Shown here: positions 32,660 to 43,698 of the stretch, one piece after another | Layout: each line of letters starts with the position of its first letter | Position numbering within the stretch: position 1 is the stretch's first letter | Assembly: GCA_016617855.1 (NCBI GenBank) | Contig: JAECUM010012883.1 | Coordinates: 1-64,000, forward strand | Reading direction: 5' to 3' | DNA from: Megalonaias nervosa | Taxonomy: Eukaryota; Mollusca; Bivalvia; Unionida; Unionidae | Length of the DNA: 64,000 bases | Made by a program: the position numbers and the translations under genes | The notes under the pieces: model-generated | What the model was told of the DNA's origin: nothing | What the model saw: only the letters and a program-made list of their open reading frames with translations | Database searches by the model: none

Positions 32660-35600
32660 TCAGCCTGTGAAGTGGTTGGGAAGCCGCACTCGCTTCTGGT
32701 ACACGATTTGATACATTTTTTCTAAGGGTCGACTGGCTATTTGGTATGTGGGTAAACATGCAATCTTGTGCTGTTCGTAAGTGGCCACTTTAAAATGTTG
32801 ATCCTCTCTAGATTGCAGCGCTTCATTTAGCACGCTAAAGTTCACCACTTGACTCGTTCGATGATTTAGAGTCAATCCTTTGACTTTACACTCGGTGTGC
32901 ACTTCTCGTTTGTCCCGGTATTCGTAGCCGTAATTTTTTGGACCGCCACTAGCAAAACTTAGAATCTTGTCTTCGGGGTGCTCGTCTGTCCAGCCTCCTA
33001 AACGGTCTCCTTCGATTTTAGGGTAATGATGATCATCAAGGCGTTGAATGTAGATGCAACTCTGCGTGTCAAAATACAGGACACGGTCTCCTAATTGGTG
33101 TAAGACTTCGTACAATTTTAAGCCATCATGGACTGTCACGTAGGTTGCAATGATGACAATTCCAAATTCGTCTGTCTGTACAAACTCGAGTTCTTCTTCG
33201 TAATTGACCAGAATCAAGCCATCACGAACGACGTCATGTATTTGGTTTTGTCGTGAATCATCTGGAAGTAGCGGGAAGGTTCTGTCAAATACTCCGTTTT
33301 GGGTAAACACGGCCTTTGTGCTATCTTCCCTACAATCAATTCAACATCACTTTGGCAAACGTACGCCTTCCTTCACTTTTCTCGGCGTGGTCTAAACTGA
33401 TGTCTTCCTGGTCAAAATATTTCTCGATACTTGCTGTCTGAAAGGATTCATCTTTCTATGTTGGGGTTTCTAGTCACAATGAAGTGCCGGCCTTGGACGC
33501 TTTCCCCTTTATATGCTGGAAAGTGACGGTATTTTCACACGTAAGGATACAGCGAACACACGTCCAAGTATTTGATTTCTTCTCCTTTCTTCACCTCGAC
33601 GTGGTACAGCAAACATGTGATATTCGTTCGTCCTCAATACAAATTATCCCGAGGTTCGAGAGGGTACACCAGCTCGTAACTTTCTACGATGGATTTAAAC
33701 TCAGGATCGGTTTTCAAACGGTGATCGTACTCGTGTTCCCACATTTCCACGACTTGGTATCCTTGCTGTTCTAACTTAAAGCGCCGTTGACAAGTGTCTT
33801 CCTAGAAGTCTTACATGGTACGTTGTAAACAATGATTTTTAGTGTCACGTTGAGGGTAGGAGATCGGACATCCGTGAAATAAGCATCCGTTAAACTCGTA
33901 GACGATCTTGGGGTTTCTTAAGTCTCAGCTATCCACCGAATACGTTCCAATGGTCTTATCGCCTCCTCCGTTTCGGGCAAGTAATGTAGCCAACGCAGAG
34001 GTTTGATCAAATATCGACGTTTGACAAAGTTCGTCGTTTGAGGGCGTATGACAGCCGGGGTGTTTTCGGGCATGAATCGTTTACGGTATACTAAGGAGCA
34101 CGCTTTGGGAATGGTGCAAGTTTCTTTCAAAAGATCGATCCCTCCATGCTCCATGAACAATTCTCGAAATTTTCCACAGCAACGACGTAAAACGTCCACG
34201 TCGGATCGACAATACTTTAAAATTTCTTCCTGAAACTCGAATGGGTCCGAGGCGTGAGAATGATACCAAACGTAGAAGCTTCTAGTTGCTTAGTAAGCAT
34301 GTTGTCGGGGTCATAGTGGTGAGCATCAGGCTTATGTGACAGAACGGCGTGTTGATTGGCTTCGGTATTGAAAAAGTGCTGAAAATAGCCTTTGGCCATT
34401 TCTGTCATTCGGTTCAATGGCATGGCCATGTAACTCATTGAATCTTTAAACTGCACTTGTTTCACTTGTATGGAGATGATTTTAGCTCCGTTCAAGGTGA
34501 CTTTAGGGTGTTCGATGCCTTGTTCCATATAGTATTTTATAAGAAACTGTCCATGGTATCCCGAGAAATTGTGAGCCATCACAGTGGCATAGCGATGACA
34601 ATCTCCATAGCGTTCGATGTCTTCTTGGCTCCATGTCTCATCGATAGGATCTAAGATCCATCGGGCGAAATCTTCCAGCGTGTTAGGTTCTCGAAAGACT
34701 TATTAATTTCTCCAGGAATCTTGCTACGGTGGGGGCAATGACAAAAGATACGTTCTTGGATGCACTTCTCGCACGCTTGATGAGCCGTGCAGAAATTAGG
34801 AATGTGGACGCCAGTCTTTTGCATGCATTCGAAATCGATAAAGATGAATTTCACGTTCTTCTTGTCCTCTTCCTCCTCCTGTTTGGAATGGTATTTTTGA
34901 ATGTAGCATTCGTGTTCCAAGTCCACGATTTGGTGACAAATGTGACATCGTGTTTTTCCTGGACAAATGTGGGCCTTGGCATTGTTGCTACGTATAATTT
35001 GTCCACAAGTAGGACACAATCTGAGGAGTTGACAAGCAATTTTTTTCTGTGAACCTTGGGTCACGAGATGTTGGTAACAGGCTGGGCTGACAAAAGTTAG
35101 CTGGCAATGCATTCATTCTTGTGCTTCTTCAAGACAGGGTTTAGATGCTAAACATCCTCGGCATTTCGATCTACAGCGCTTGTGTTGTTATACCCATAGT
35201 CACATTTTTCACAGTAATAACTGTATCCGAGGAATGCGGTGGTACTGGTAATGGCATCAAAATGTTCATCGTGATGATAGACGTGAATATATTTTCCGTC
35301 TTTGAAAGAGGTCCACGCACTTCTTGAGGGTGCACTTTCAATGTGTAGCGTGGAGCCAAGACGTCTTGCAATTTTTGCATTTCGGGAATTTCACAAGTGG
35401 TGTCTTTGGATAGGCGAGCTTGCTCTGACAAGAGTTCTACATCACTTCGTTGTTTGGCTCGGACCGATCGTTGAATAATTTTCCAGGCTCTTTCCATCCT
35501 ACCGTTTTGTTCTTCTCGGCATACATTGGTCCAATGACGATGTCTCGGGCTAAACACATCTTGTCTTGAGGGTTGTTAATTTGGACAATGCTGCGCCCGA

Positions 35601-36174
35601 TCCCTTTGAGAAGAGAAACGTGGGTCATGTACAGTGTCGCTTTTCCATCGGTGATGTGAAACTTGTCGTTGGATTGTTGCACGTGTTGAATTTTGTCGAT
35701 GACTTTGGAAGGTGTCAATTCTTCCAGGCTGCCAAACGCGATTCCAACAGGTAACTTCAAACTGTCTTTATAAATGGAAAGTCTCAAGACATCGTCTTGT
35801 TTGGCTTGACATTGTCGTTTCTGTGTAGTTAACAAAGAATCCCACAAATAGGTGATGAACTATTCTGCTTTCTCCATCGGTACGTCTGACTTGAGATCTT
35901 TAAACTTTACAGTGTACGTGTCGGCCGTAGTTCTAAATGTTCTAGAGATGTGTTTATCCGTCTCTCGAATGTGGCAATACTTTTCGGGTGATACTGGTGA
36001 ACTTTGGTTTGGAGTAGGCTCGCTAGGTCTGGTCGCAGATGTGGAAGGTGTTGGTTCAGGTTCGCTCATGTCTTCGATTTGAGCGAACACTTCTTTTCGT
36101 GTGTGAGGCGATACGTCACGTCGCTGCCTCTTACCTTCTTCTTCTCTCTCACTGAAATCGTGCGATCGTTTCAT
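32660..36174 (-). pseudogene. Protein-primed DNA polymerase B, near full length but broken, copy 2
   Basis: Starts MKRSHDFSE at 36,174. N-terminal domain to about 35,437; Cys-rich zinc-finger-like region (CPTCGQ, CHICHQ) near 35,000; exonuclease motif I FIFIDFE (about 34,830) and motif II MAHNFSGYHGQF (34,535-34,580); palm motif A KYLDVCSLYPYV (33,538-33,573), immediately followed by a TGA (33,535-33,537); motif B region with several stops (about 33,335-33,355); motif C reads DTQS instead of DTDS (about 33,085), losing a catalytic aspartate. The last open part (33,310-32,660) ends early compared with copy 1. Many frameshifts divide the rest. This element type replicates from a terminal protein primer; this copy cannot. 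Confidence 0.9.
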
Positions 36175-36217
36175 CTCGACTGTTGATTCAGAAATGATTT
36201 AACCAAGTTCGTTCTCT

Positions 36218-36296
36218 TTATATATACCCTCTCTATCTCTTGTTGTGACAATGACTTGGTATATTTCACATGGGCAAGTAAAAGCCAAATATATAG
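36218..36296. promoter_or_regulatory. Divergent promoter with two TATA elements
   Basis: Minus-strand GGTATATATAAAG (36,218-36,230) is about 45 bases upstream of the polymerase ATG (36,174). Plus-strand AAATATATAGGAACC (36,286-36,300) lies just upstream of the ATG at 36,313. The layout parallels 7,038-7,044 in copy 1. Confidence 0.5.
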
Positions 36297-36312
36297 GAAC
36301 CCTGGCTGACTT

Positions 36313-36711
36313 ATGCGAACCACAACGGAGCGTCTTAAACACCTCACGCATCTTGACAACCCATCGATTCAAACCCTACCACGAAAGAAAAAAGTTGCAA
36401 GAAAAACACCAGACAGTTGCTGTCATTTGAGAGCTAGATACGGTACTGTGCCGTTAGGACACGTACGTACTCTAGAAAACCACCCTACTCGGCAACGATG
36501 TCTCCTTCTGTCTGTCACTTCTTCTTTGTCGTTGACCACGATGTCTACTAACCCTGATTTAGCACCCGTGTTTCTTCATTCGATATTCTTTAAAATACTA
36601 AACCCATTTTTTAAAGAACTACCCTTATTTAACAGCAGCGAGGACGTCTCCTCCTGCTCTTATCACTGCTGTTGCACCTACAAGGTGATCTTTCCTAAGA
36701 CCAAAATATGA
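36313..36711 (+). CDS. Unrecognised ORF divergent from polymerase copy 2
   Basis: Open frame of 132 codons in the position that the zinc-knuckle gene occupies in copy 1. It begins MRTTTERL, has a basic stretch (PRKKKVARK), a few Cys and His residues (CCHLRARYG, HPTRQRC) and a Ser- and Cys-rich end, but no C-x2-C-x4-H-x4-C knuckle. It could be a decayed counterpart or a chance frame. Support is its TATA and position only. Confidence 0.3.
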   Translation: MRTTTERLKHLTHLDNPSIQTLPRKKKVARKTPDSCCHLRARYGTVPLGHVRTLENHPTRQRCLLLSVTSSLSLTTMSTNPDLAPVFLHSIFFKILNPFFKELPLFNSSEDVSSCSYHCCCTYKVIFPKTKI

Positions 36712-37260
36712 GACAAAGTAAGTAAGTTGTGAAGTTGAGTGGATGTATCGAAACAACAACCGTCAAGCCTCTATGTTCGACTTCTGTTCGTGATAATAAC
36801 TTGTGATACTTCACATTTTCTAAATTGGAAATGTTTACAAGCCGTACAAAAGTTATGTGACTTTAGCTTTTGACACTTGCACAGACTCTTCACTTTACAT
36901 GTGTCACCAGAAAAATATCTATCCAATTTTTACCTTTTTCCATAACACGAACACTCTTGCAACTTGACCAGAAATCTGTACTTCATTATTCGTGGATATC
37001 CCACATACCCGTCCCGTCATATAGAGCCTGTTAAGAACTTTAGGAATATCCCCTCATTTGTTTAGAAATATCAAAGCTTTCATGTGCATTTTCCCTGTTC
37101 AACGATTTATTAGTGTTTAGGTATGTTCCCTAAAAACACAAACAATTTTGAAAAAAAAAAGAATTTTGAATAGACGTTTCTCCCTTTTTACACATTTTTT
37201 CAAGTTGTCGTTGTATGGCAAATTACTTCCGCATACCGTCTCAAAGTGTTAAATTCGGAT
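36712..37260. other. No recognisable feature
   Basis: AT-rich sequence between the second Polinton and VLE-1. No frame, repeat or structure that I can support. Confidence 0.5.
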
Positions 37261-37655
37261 TTGTTGGCTAGTCATATTTAATCTTTAAGTCTATTGTTTA
37301 TGTATTTCTTTTTTATAGAAGATGTAGGCTTTTGTATTGTTGTAGCGGTATTTATGTTGTTTAGTCTGTTGCTGTGAAAGAAAATATCTATAGCAATGTG
37401 CTTAAGTTTGTTCAAGCAGCAGAGAGGGTGTACGGACCACTTTCTAGAAGAGACCTTTTTTGAAAATAATGTTTCCTACGAAAATGAAAATACAAAGTCA
37501 ATAACGCCAAACAGAAGCCTCTAACCAACCGAGACTCTCTCTAATTGGGTTAGCTCATTTTGTTACTTTATTTTTGACGCTTGTACTTTCAAATTTTTAT
37601 AAGTGTTCATTTACGTACCCGGACACTTACTCGAGGTCGTCACCCTTCCTGCTGC
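37261..37655. repeat. Left terminal inverted repeat of VLE-1
   Basis: Runs from TTGTTGGCTAGTCAT to about CACCCTTCCTGCTGCT. Contains AAAATATCTATAGCAATGTG and CGAGACTCTCTCTAATTGGG, both present inverted on the right. Similarity outside 37,261 stops abruptly. Confidence 0.85.
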
Positions 37656-37734
37656 TGTGTCTCAGCCAAAATTTGTATCGAGACCTATGCGATATCGTGA
37701 CTGAGGATCATGTAAATTTATCGTGATAAATCCA

Positions 37735-38325
37735 CTAGGAATCACTTACGCGCGTGAAAATAAATTTCTGAATTTGATCATATCCATGTCCCCCTGAACA
37801 CCAAGTCTGATGAATGTTTCGCAGAGTATGTGTATCGACTCCATTAAACACAACTAAAAGATTGCAGTTATCTCTGATCACTTTAGGTACTTGTGTATAT
37901 CGCTGAGTAACATAAATCACGTCTGTGTTTTTGTGTCTGCCTCGAGAAAATATCCAAGCTGGATTTGATTGTTTGTCCAGCATCACATCATCGTATGCTA
38001 CCAGATTATTGATACATCCATCGAGATCATCTACAGATGGATGATCATCGATATCGGTGATAATGTAAATAATATCATTTCTGTCCTCGTCCAACAATTT
38101 TGCATTTTCATTAAAATCTTTAAGCACGTTGCAGCATCGCTGATCATCTACAGATGATACCACTAAATACAACTTATCCCACTTGAGCCATCTCATCACA
38201 TTAAGCAACAATTGCGTCTTACCAGACCAAGATTGACCTATGACAATTGCTCTGATAGAATTTGGTAGCGCTTGATGATGCTTGACTGGCCGTTTTCGTG
38301 TCACTGAAAACTCAATGATATCCAT
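37735..38325 (-). CDS. VLE-1 packaging ATPase (FtsK/HerA, A32-like)
   Basis: Intact 196-codon frame; I chose the ATG at 38,325 (MDIIEFSVTRKR) because upstream codons encode a non-conserved Leu-rich stretch. Walker A is GQSWSGKT at residues 30-37, Walker B is VAYDDVML with Asp112-Asp113, and IYVTQRY at 137-143 fits the sensor region. This family pumps DNA into icosahedral particles. The homologue in VLE-2 is at 61,357-62,034. The gene lies just inside the left terminal repeat, divergent from the PLA2 gene, with an AT-rich intergenic region. Confidence 0.85.
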   Translation of the reverse strand: MDIIEFSVTRKRPVKHHQALPNSIRAIVIGQSWSGKTQLLLNVMRWLKWDKLYLVVSSVDDQRCCNVLKDFNENAKLLDEDRNDIIYIITDIDDHPSVDDLDGCINNLVAYDDVMLDKQSNPAWIFSRGRHKNTDVIYVTQRYTQVPKVIRDNCNLLVVFNGVDTHTLRNIHQTWCSGGHGYDQIQKFIFTRVSDS

Positions 38326-38408
38326 GTTGTACAAATATAATAAATAATATGAATTTATATTGTGTTCGATGCAGAGCCCCCACCCCCACAATTGGACTAA
38401 CAACAATA

Positions 38409-38799
38409 ATGATGATGAATAAAAAGCGTGCACTTACAGGCAAGTGTGTAAAATGTGGTACAAAAAAAATGCAAATTTATCTCTACTAAAACAGGTGGAG
38501 ATACCGCTGCTTCATTAGGAAAATTATCAGGAGCTCCATGGGAAAAACATCTTCCTGGGTATAATTATTGTCGTTCTGGAACCCGACCTGATATCCGACT
38601 TGACGAACGAGACCAACCAAGACCTGGAGAGTATCCAATAAATGCGATTGATCAAGCATGCCACGTTCATGATGTTGCATATAAAAATAAAGATTTACAA
38701 CAACGACATATTGCAGATGTGAAGTTGAGTCACTCGTTAAATTCCATAAAAAATAAATCTCTCAGAGAAAAAGTAGCTAGCTTACTAAATCTGCGATGA
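38409..38799 (+). pseudogene. Parvovirus-type phospholipase A2 protein
   Basis: From the ATG at 38,409 the frame encodes a short zinc-ribbon-like start (GKCVKCGTKK), then meets a run of eight A at about 38,462-38,470, after which the conserved part is in the +1 frame to 38,799. That part has the PLA2 landmarks: the calcium-loop region HLPGYNYCRSGT and, near its middle, QACHVHDVAY with the catalytic His-Asp pair, then LQQRHIADVKL. The usual Gly in the calcium loop is Arg. In parvoviruses this fold helps particles leave endosomes. The A-run break could be a single decay event or a slippage site; I cannot tell. Confidence 0.75.
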
Positions 38800-38853
38800 A
38801 AGGTAAACTAGTGCTAGAGGCCGATAATTAATCAACCTATTATTATTACAATA

Positions 38854-39838
38854 ATGGAATCGACTTATTATAGCCAAAGAGGATATAGGAGAGGCAGAGT
38901 ATCTACTAGTAAATTTGCTGATGCATTAGGTGTCTCACGTTCTGTTGCTGCAGACTGGTTAGCACGACAGGCAATTAGGCAAATTTATCTACCACCACCT
39001 AAAACAATTCAGTACGCATATTTTGATGTCAGCACTCCCAATGGAGTTCATCAAACAGATATTTTGTTTTAACCACACGATACCATTAAAACCAGTAGAC
39101 ATCAATCACGCACATACAAATACGCGTTAACTGTCCTTGACATTGCAACTAGGTATAAAAAGCAGAACCGCTATCAACTAAAACAGCAACTGAAGTTGCA
39201 TCTGCGTTTGAACGAATTTATCAACGTGGTGGTCTACGATGGCCACAGTTGCTACAGGTTGATCCTTACAAAGAATTTCTTGGTGCAGTATCATCTCTGA
39301 TGAAACAACAAAACGTCAAACTGAGACGCGGACATACAGTAATTCATCGTGATCAGACAATCGTTGAACAATTTAATCGAACACTTGCTGAGCGGTTATT
39401 TTGATATCAGTATGCGCAGGAAATATCCTTGAACAAAGTTCAGAAAGACATGAGATCTCGTGAATGGGTTGCAAAGACTACCAAGTGTGATAGCTGCGTT
39501 AAATAATGAAATTGCTGATGCAACTTCTATGAAACCCATCAGTGCGATTACAAAAGGACATATACCAATACAACGACATGACTCTTTCTCAAACAACCAG
39601 TACTAGGTAATGTGACTGTAAGATATTTATATCAACCTGGTGAACTTGAAGGTGGTAAAAAAAGAGCAACTGATCCTATTTGCAGTGTGACCACACATAA
39701 AATGTCCAGCGTGGTAAGATCTACAGGTAGACTTGCAATCTACAGACTAGATTCAACTGCTCCTCAAAGTGGATTTGTACGTGAACAATTACAAGTAATT
39801 CCTGAGGATATACAATTACCACCGCCTTCACTTCTATG
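38854..39838 (+). pseudogene. VLE-1 integrase (rve family)
   Basis: Begins MESTYYSQRGYRRGR with a helix-turn-helix-like start (KFADALGVSRSVAADWL), then YAYFDVSTPNGVHQTD with the first catalytic Asp. A TAA at 39,070-39,072 interrupts the frame just before PHDT; then YALTVLDIATRY; a frameshift near 39,160; QVDPYKEF (second Asp), HRDQTIVEQFNRTLAERL with the catalytic Glu; further breaks near 39,400 and 39,470; and a C-terminal GNVTVRYLYQPGELEGGKK domain. It joins the element to host DNA. Quite different from the chromodomain integrase of the Polinton at 2,823-3,811. Confidence 0.85.
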
Positions 39839-40020
39839 AAAGCAGAACACTAGCTCCTCGACGTCGATTACACTCAAGACATGTCAACATCACATTTTCG
39901 CGTGTGTGACCAAGACTGCTATAAATTCCATCCACGGTGAATTGTTTTGGATTATTAGCTGAATACTGTCTCACATCATTACTGTGTTACAACTCGCACA
40001 ATGATTATTCTGTCGTTGTT

Positions 40021-41110
40021 TCAGTGTAACGATAAATTCAGCATCGAGATCAAAGTCGCACTTATTGTGTTGTCACATTGCTTATAACTAGCAAATTGTT
40101 TTCTTACTACATCATTGCCAACACCTCTGGTGTCTCCGGTAGTTTGATTATTATTTACTATGAAGTCTATGATAACCCTCCGCAGCTGAGATGTTCTTCT
40201 GACTCGAGACACTACCAGATAAACTAAATTTGACCATTCAATACGATCATCGACAATCCAAATATTTGTATTGGAGATAGTTAATCCTTGTGACGATTGA
40301 ATCATTATAGCATATCCTAGAGTCCATGGAGCTTTGTCAACAGCACTCACAGGAAAAAAAAACAATATCAGTAAGAACGAGTTTTTGTTTCCTTGGTTCT
40401 ACCCCTGACTCTGTCAAGGTTCTAGGAATTTCAGCAGCGATATTTTGTCGTCGTGTGTCAGCTTGGTCGATAACACAATGGCACATGTAGATCTGAAAAC
40501 TTTTCTTTATGTAACAGAAATAATTGTTTTTGAAGTGTGTCACGAACTTCCTTTCTGCTTGCAACTATCAAATCATCAGGTCTCCATAAATTCCAAAAAT
40601 CATTCATCGTAGTCTCTGGAATCACTTCACGTATTATTTCACACTGAATCTTGTCTGGCTGCAGTCTCATTATTTTTTTTTTATCTCCCTTAATTCCGGA
40701 TCAACTGATCGATGATCATCAGTTATCTCCTCATAACTATCTACAGACTTTTTCAGCCATTCATGCGGAGACGATCCAACAAAAGGTGATGGTTGACCAT
40801 GATCGCCACACATGATAACAGCAGTATTTTTTGTCAACCACCAATCAAGAAACATTTTTAATTCCTTCACAGACACTGTGCATATTTCATCCGAAATAGT
40901 GATCTTGGGAATGTATTTCTCACACATCCGTGATGGAGTCCATTCGTCTCCGCACTATCTAAAGAAACTTTGATAAGTATGAGATTTCACTCCGCGTTCT
41001 TTCAATTCTCTGGCAAGTCTATGTGTTGGCGTCAAAACAACCATATAAGATTCCGAAATAATTCAATCGCACGCGTTGTTTCACCAGAACCACCACACCC
41101 CTGAAGATAA
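40021..41110 (-). pseudogene. VLE-1 superfamily 1 helicase
   Basis: The 5' part (about 41,100-40,930) has a P-loop reading GCGGSGET, with Glu where the catalytic Lys belongs, then VVLTPTHRLARELKERG. The centre (40,927-40,670) has ITISDE (motif II), CGDHGQPSPFVG (motif III) and the 3' part (40,670-40,021) has DDLIVASRKEVRD, and GYAIMIQSSQGLT with VSRVRR (motifs V and VI). Several frameshifts and stops separate the parts. It presumably unwinds DNA for the polymerase encoded next to it on the same strand. Confidence 0.8.
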
Positions 41111-41223
41111 TGTTTTATGTCTGGCCACAGGAATCATATAACAATGGTGCTGAAGATAATTGTGACATTCGATTATTCTTGTGGTGTATACTCTTAATTT
41201 CAACGTCGGCTGATTTAGAATAA

Positions 41224-43306
41224 CTAAGTTATCTTTTCTCGTTTAATTCTCCATTCGCCACATGATGTATAATTGCCAATATATAATTGTTTTAACAATT
41301 CTGCATATTTTTTATTTATATAAAATGAATCTCTGGCAACTCTAATCGCGCTATCAGGAAATCTGTTTATTATCGATAATAAATTTATCGAAACATATGC
41401 TAACATCAAAGATCTTAAATGAGTAAACTGCGGTGAGTCGCCATCAATATAGATCACAATTGTACCTAATTGAGTTCCATCCGACAAATAAGCATTATTC
41501 CGGCTTATAAGTGTGCCTTTCTCTGTTGTATCAGCAATTATGAAATCGAGTTCGGCATCGTCGATGATTAATCGTGTACAATGTCGTTTATGATCACATT
41601 AACTTCCTTGTGTGAATTTACCAATAATTTGTCTGCCGAGATACTTTGCAAATTTATTTTCATATTCAATTTCATCGGGATTACGCTCAAAGGTTTCGTC
41701 GAGAATAGATCTCTCAACGACAACTCCGTTGTTTGGTTTTGATAACCAGACTTGTTTCTGTGGACGATACAATATTATTGCTTCACTTACGATTAACGAG
41801 TTTAAATTTCCATTATCTAGCATGCATCGGAATAGCACTATTGGAGCTCACATTTTTCTGAAAAATGACGAACAGACCAAACATAAACAATCAGATAAAG
41901 ATTTTCCGTGAACGAAAACGATTCAATACATGCAAATCCGGTTAAATCAAAATCTGGTAAGGGTCCATTCATCGCAACTCTATAGTCATTTCGTGTGTTG
42001 GATTTCCAAATCGCTTGCAATATTCAGCACATTCTCCCATTCCAAGAAAACTTGCAGGATAACATGCAACCATATCAATTGAGATAACATCCTTACAATC
42101 GTATTTAGTATTCCACAATCCGCCGTGTCCGTATTCGACACAGCTGTGTTGGACATCTTCAAGAAATTCAGATCCTGTCGTTTACCATGAATTTGTCTCC
42201 TGAGCAAAGTGAGCAGCAATTGACAGAACGGTAAAACAGTTACTGAGTTGTTGTTCAGCATCATCGGTATATTTCGACGCAAGATTTTTCATTTCCTCGT
42301 GGAGGTATTCTGCACAATAAATATCCCCGTTAGGTCGTACAAATTGATCATAGTTCACAGATTCTGAACTTTGAAACAACCACATTGATACAGGATCGGT
42401 TTTATTATTTTTATTTATGAAATCAAACATATCACCTTCATAAAAATTAACAGTTCTATTTGGTGGAAATATTGCTACGGCGCTCGTACATGCGTGCGTG
42501 TCATGATCAATGATCTCTATCGAATCTTCTTTTGCTTTATACTTCGATTCGTACAAAATCTCGCAGGTTATTGTTTTCATCCTTATCGGTAATTTTAATA
42601 TTTTTTCAAGCTCGGCAACGTTGTTGATCGTAGCTCTATGTTCCTTGACTCGCTCAGCCCACTCATTTATTAATTTTCGTCGTAAATCCGGTCAACCATT
42701 TCCACATATCGCGTTTGTAAAATGTTCTGTAACTCGCTCAGCTACACAATTCAGCGTCGAAAATTTCATCGGTTTGAGATCATCAACGCTAGGCTTATCA
42801 TTCAGCGGATATATCGCATAAAGAACTGCTGTCACAGGATACGTTCGTTCATAATATGGTTTGTCAATACCAGTCAGCATTCCTGGTTTGGGATTTTTAC
42901 TTAACTTTACAATATCTCCAGTGTGATATAATCAAACAGGGTCACGTTTGTCACGGATAATCCAGGTGTCGTCAATACCTTCGGTGTCGCCCACAATAAA
43001 TGTTATTCTAAAAAAGTATCTTTGTTTGTCGAGATGATTAATAATGGTCGCTGCTTGTTGGTCATTCATTGTAGCATCAACGTCATTCATAATTCTGAAT
43101 GTTGACCACACATGAGCTGCACCATCGTCGCAAAATTCCCCCTTGGCTTCACGGATACGATTGAATAGAGTTTTATTCGTCAGCATAAGCGATATCATGC
43201 TTGTTAACGTTAACTCGTTCGAATCGTCAACTTGGAGATGCATTCTGTCAAGATCGAATCTAGCTTGAGAAGGTTTGATTGCAGATAATTTCATAAATTC
43301 CTCCAT
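41224..43306 (-). pseudogene. VLE-1 replicative DNA polymerase (divergent family B)
   Basis: Starts MEEFMKLSAIKPSQ at 43,306. Recognisable palm motifs: SIDMVACYPASF (motif A, about 42,050-42,090), YLGRQIIGKFTQG (motif B, about 41,605-41,645) and IRVARDSFY (motif C, about 41,330), where the second catalytic Asp is preceded by Arg rather than the usual Asp-Thr. Stops fall near 42,930, 42,690, 42,180, 41,835 and 41,597, and frames change several times, so this copy is dead. It is not close to the Polinton polymerases in this window. Adjacent helicase on the same strand suggests a replication unit. Confidence 0.7.
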
Positions 43307-43360
43307 TGTTATAATTAAGGCAAATATGTATTTATACTGAAGTTTAGTTTATTATATATA

Positions 43361-43620
43361 ATGATTCAAACAAAGAATACACATAAGTGGTTGATGATTG
43401 GTTCTACAACTCATTGTAACAAAGCTTGCGTAAATAAATTTTGTGGATACCACCTACAAAGCGTGCAAAGTGGAGTCTAGGACCAAAACTGTGTTTGAAG
43501 TGTGGTGATGGGTTAAAAGGAGAAATACAGCTCTGTGTAAAATGCGTTGGTAGAAAATACAGAGAGCTGAAACGATATTATGATGAAAAGATAACTCCGG
43601 CAACAACGTTACTGGTATAA
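43361..43620 (+). pseudogene. Small Cys-rich (zinc-ribbon) protein of VLE-1
   Basis: The first frame MIQTKNTHKW has HCNKACVNKFCGYH, then a frameshift near 43,450; the second frame to 43,620 has KLCLKCGDGLKGE and CVKCVGRKY, two pairs of C-x2-C. About 86 codons in total. Probably a zinc-binding regulatory or structural protein. It is divergent from the polymerase with a 54-bp AT-rich spacer between the starts, a likely shared promoter. Confidence 0.55.
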
Positions 43621-43698
43621 AAAACATCGAAGACTATCTCGCCAGATTTTCACTCCAACAATAAAATAATAATTTAGACAAATAATATTATCATATAA

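Larger units (their letters stand above)
31039..36711. mobile_element. Polinton/Maverick copy 2
   Basis: The left end is placed at AGTAGTGGGGGG (31,039), matching the first bases of the 6.4 kb element, and is followed by subterminal units such as AATTTAACATGGGAATGG (31,110-31,230). Genes: a 258-codon accessory ORF and a near full-length, broken polymerase, both on the minus strand, plus a divergent ORF. Integrase and capsid genes are missing. The right end is not visible and may have been lost when VLE-1 inserted or by deletion. Confidence 0.65.
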
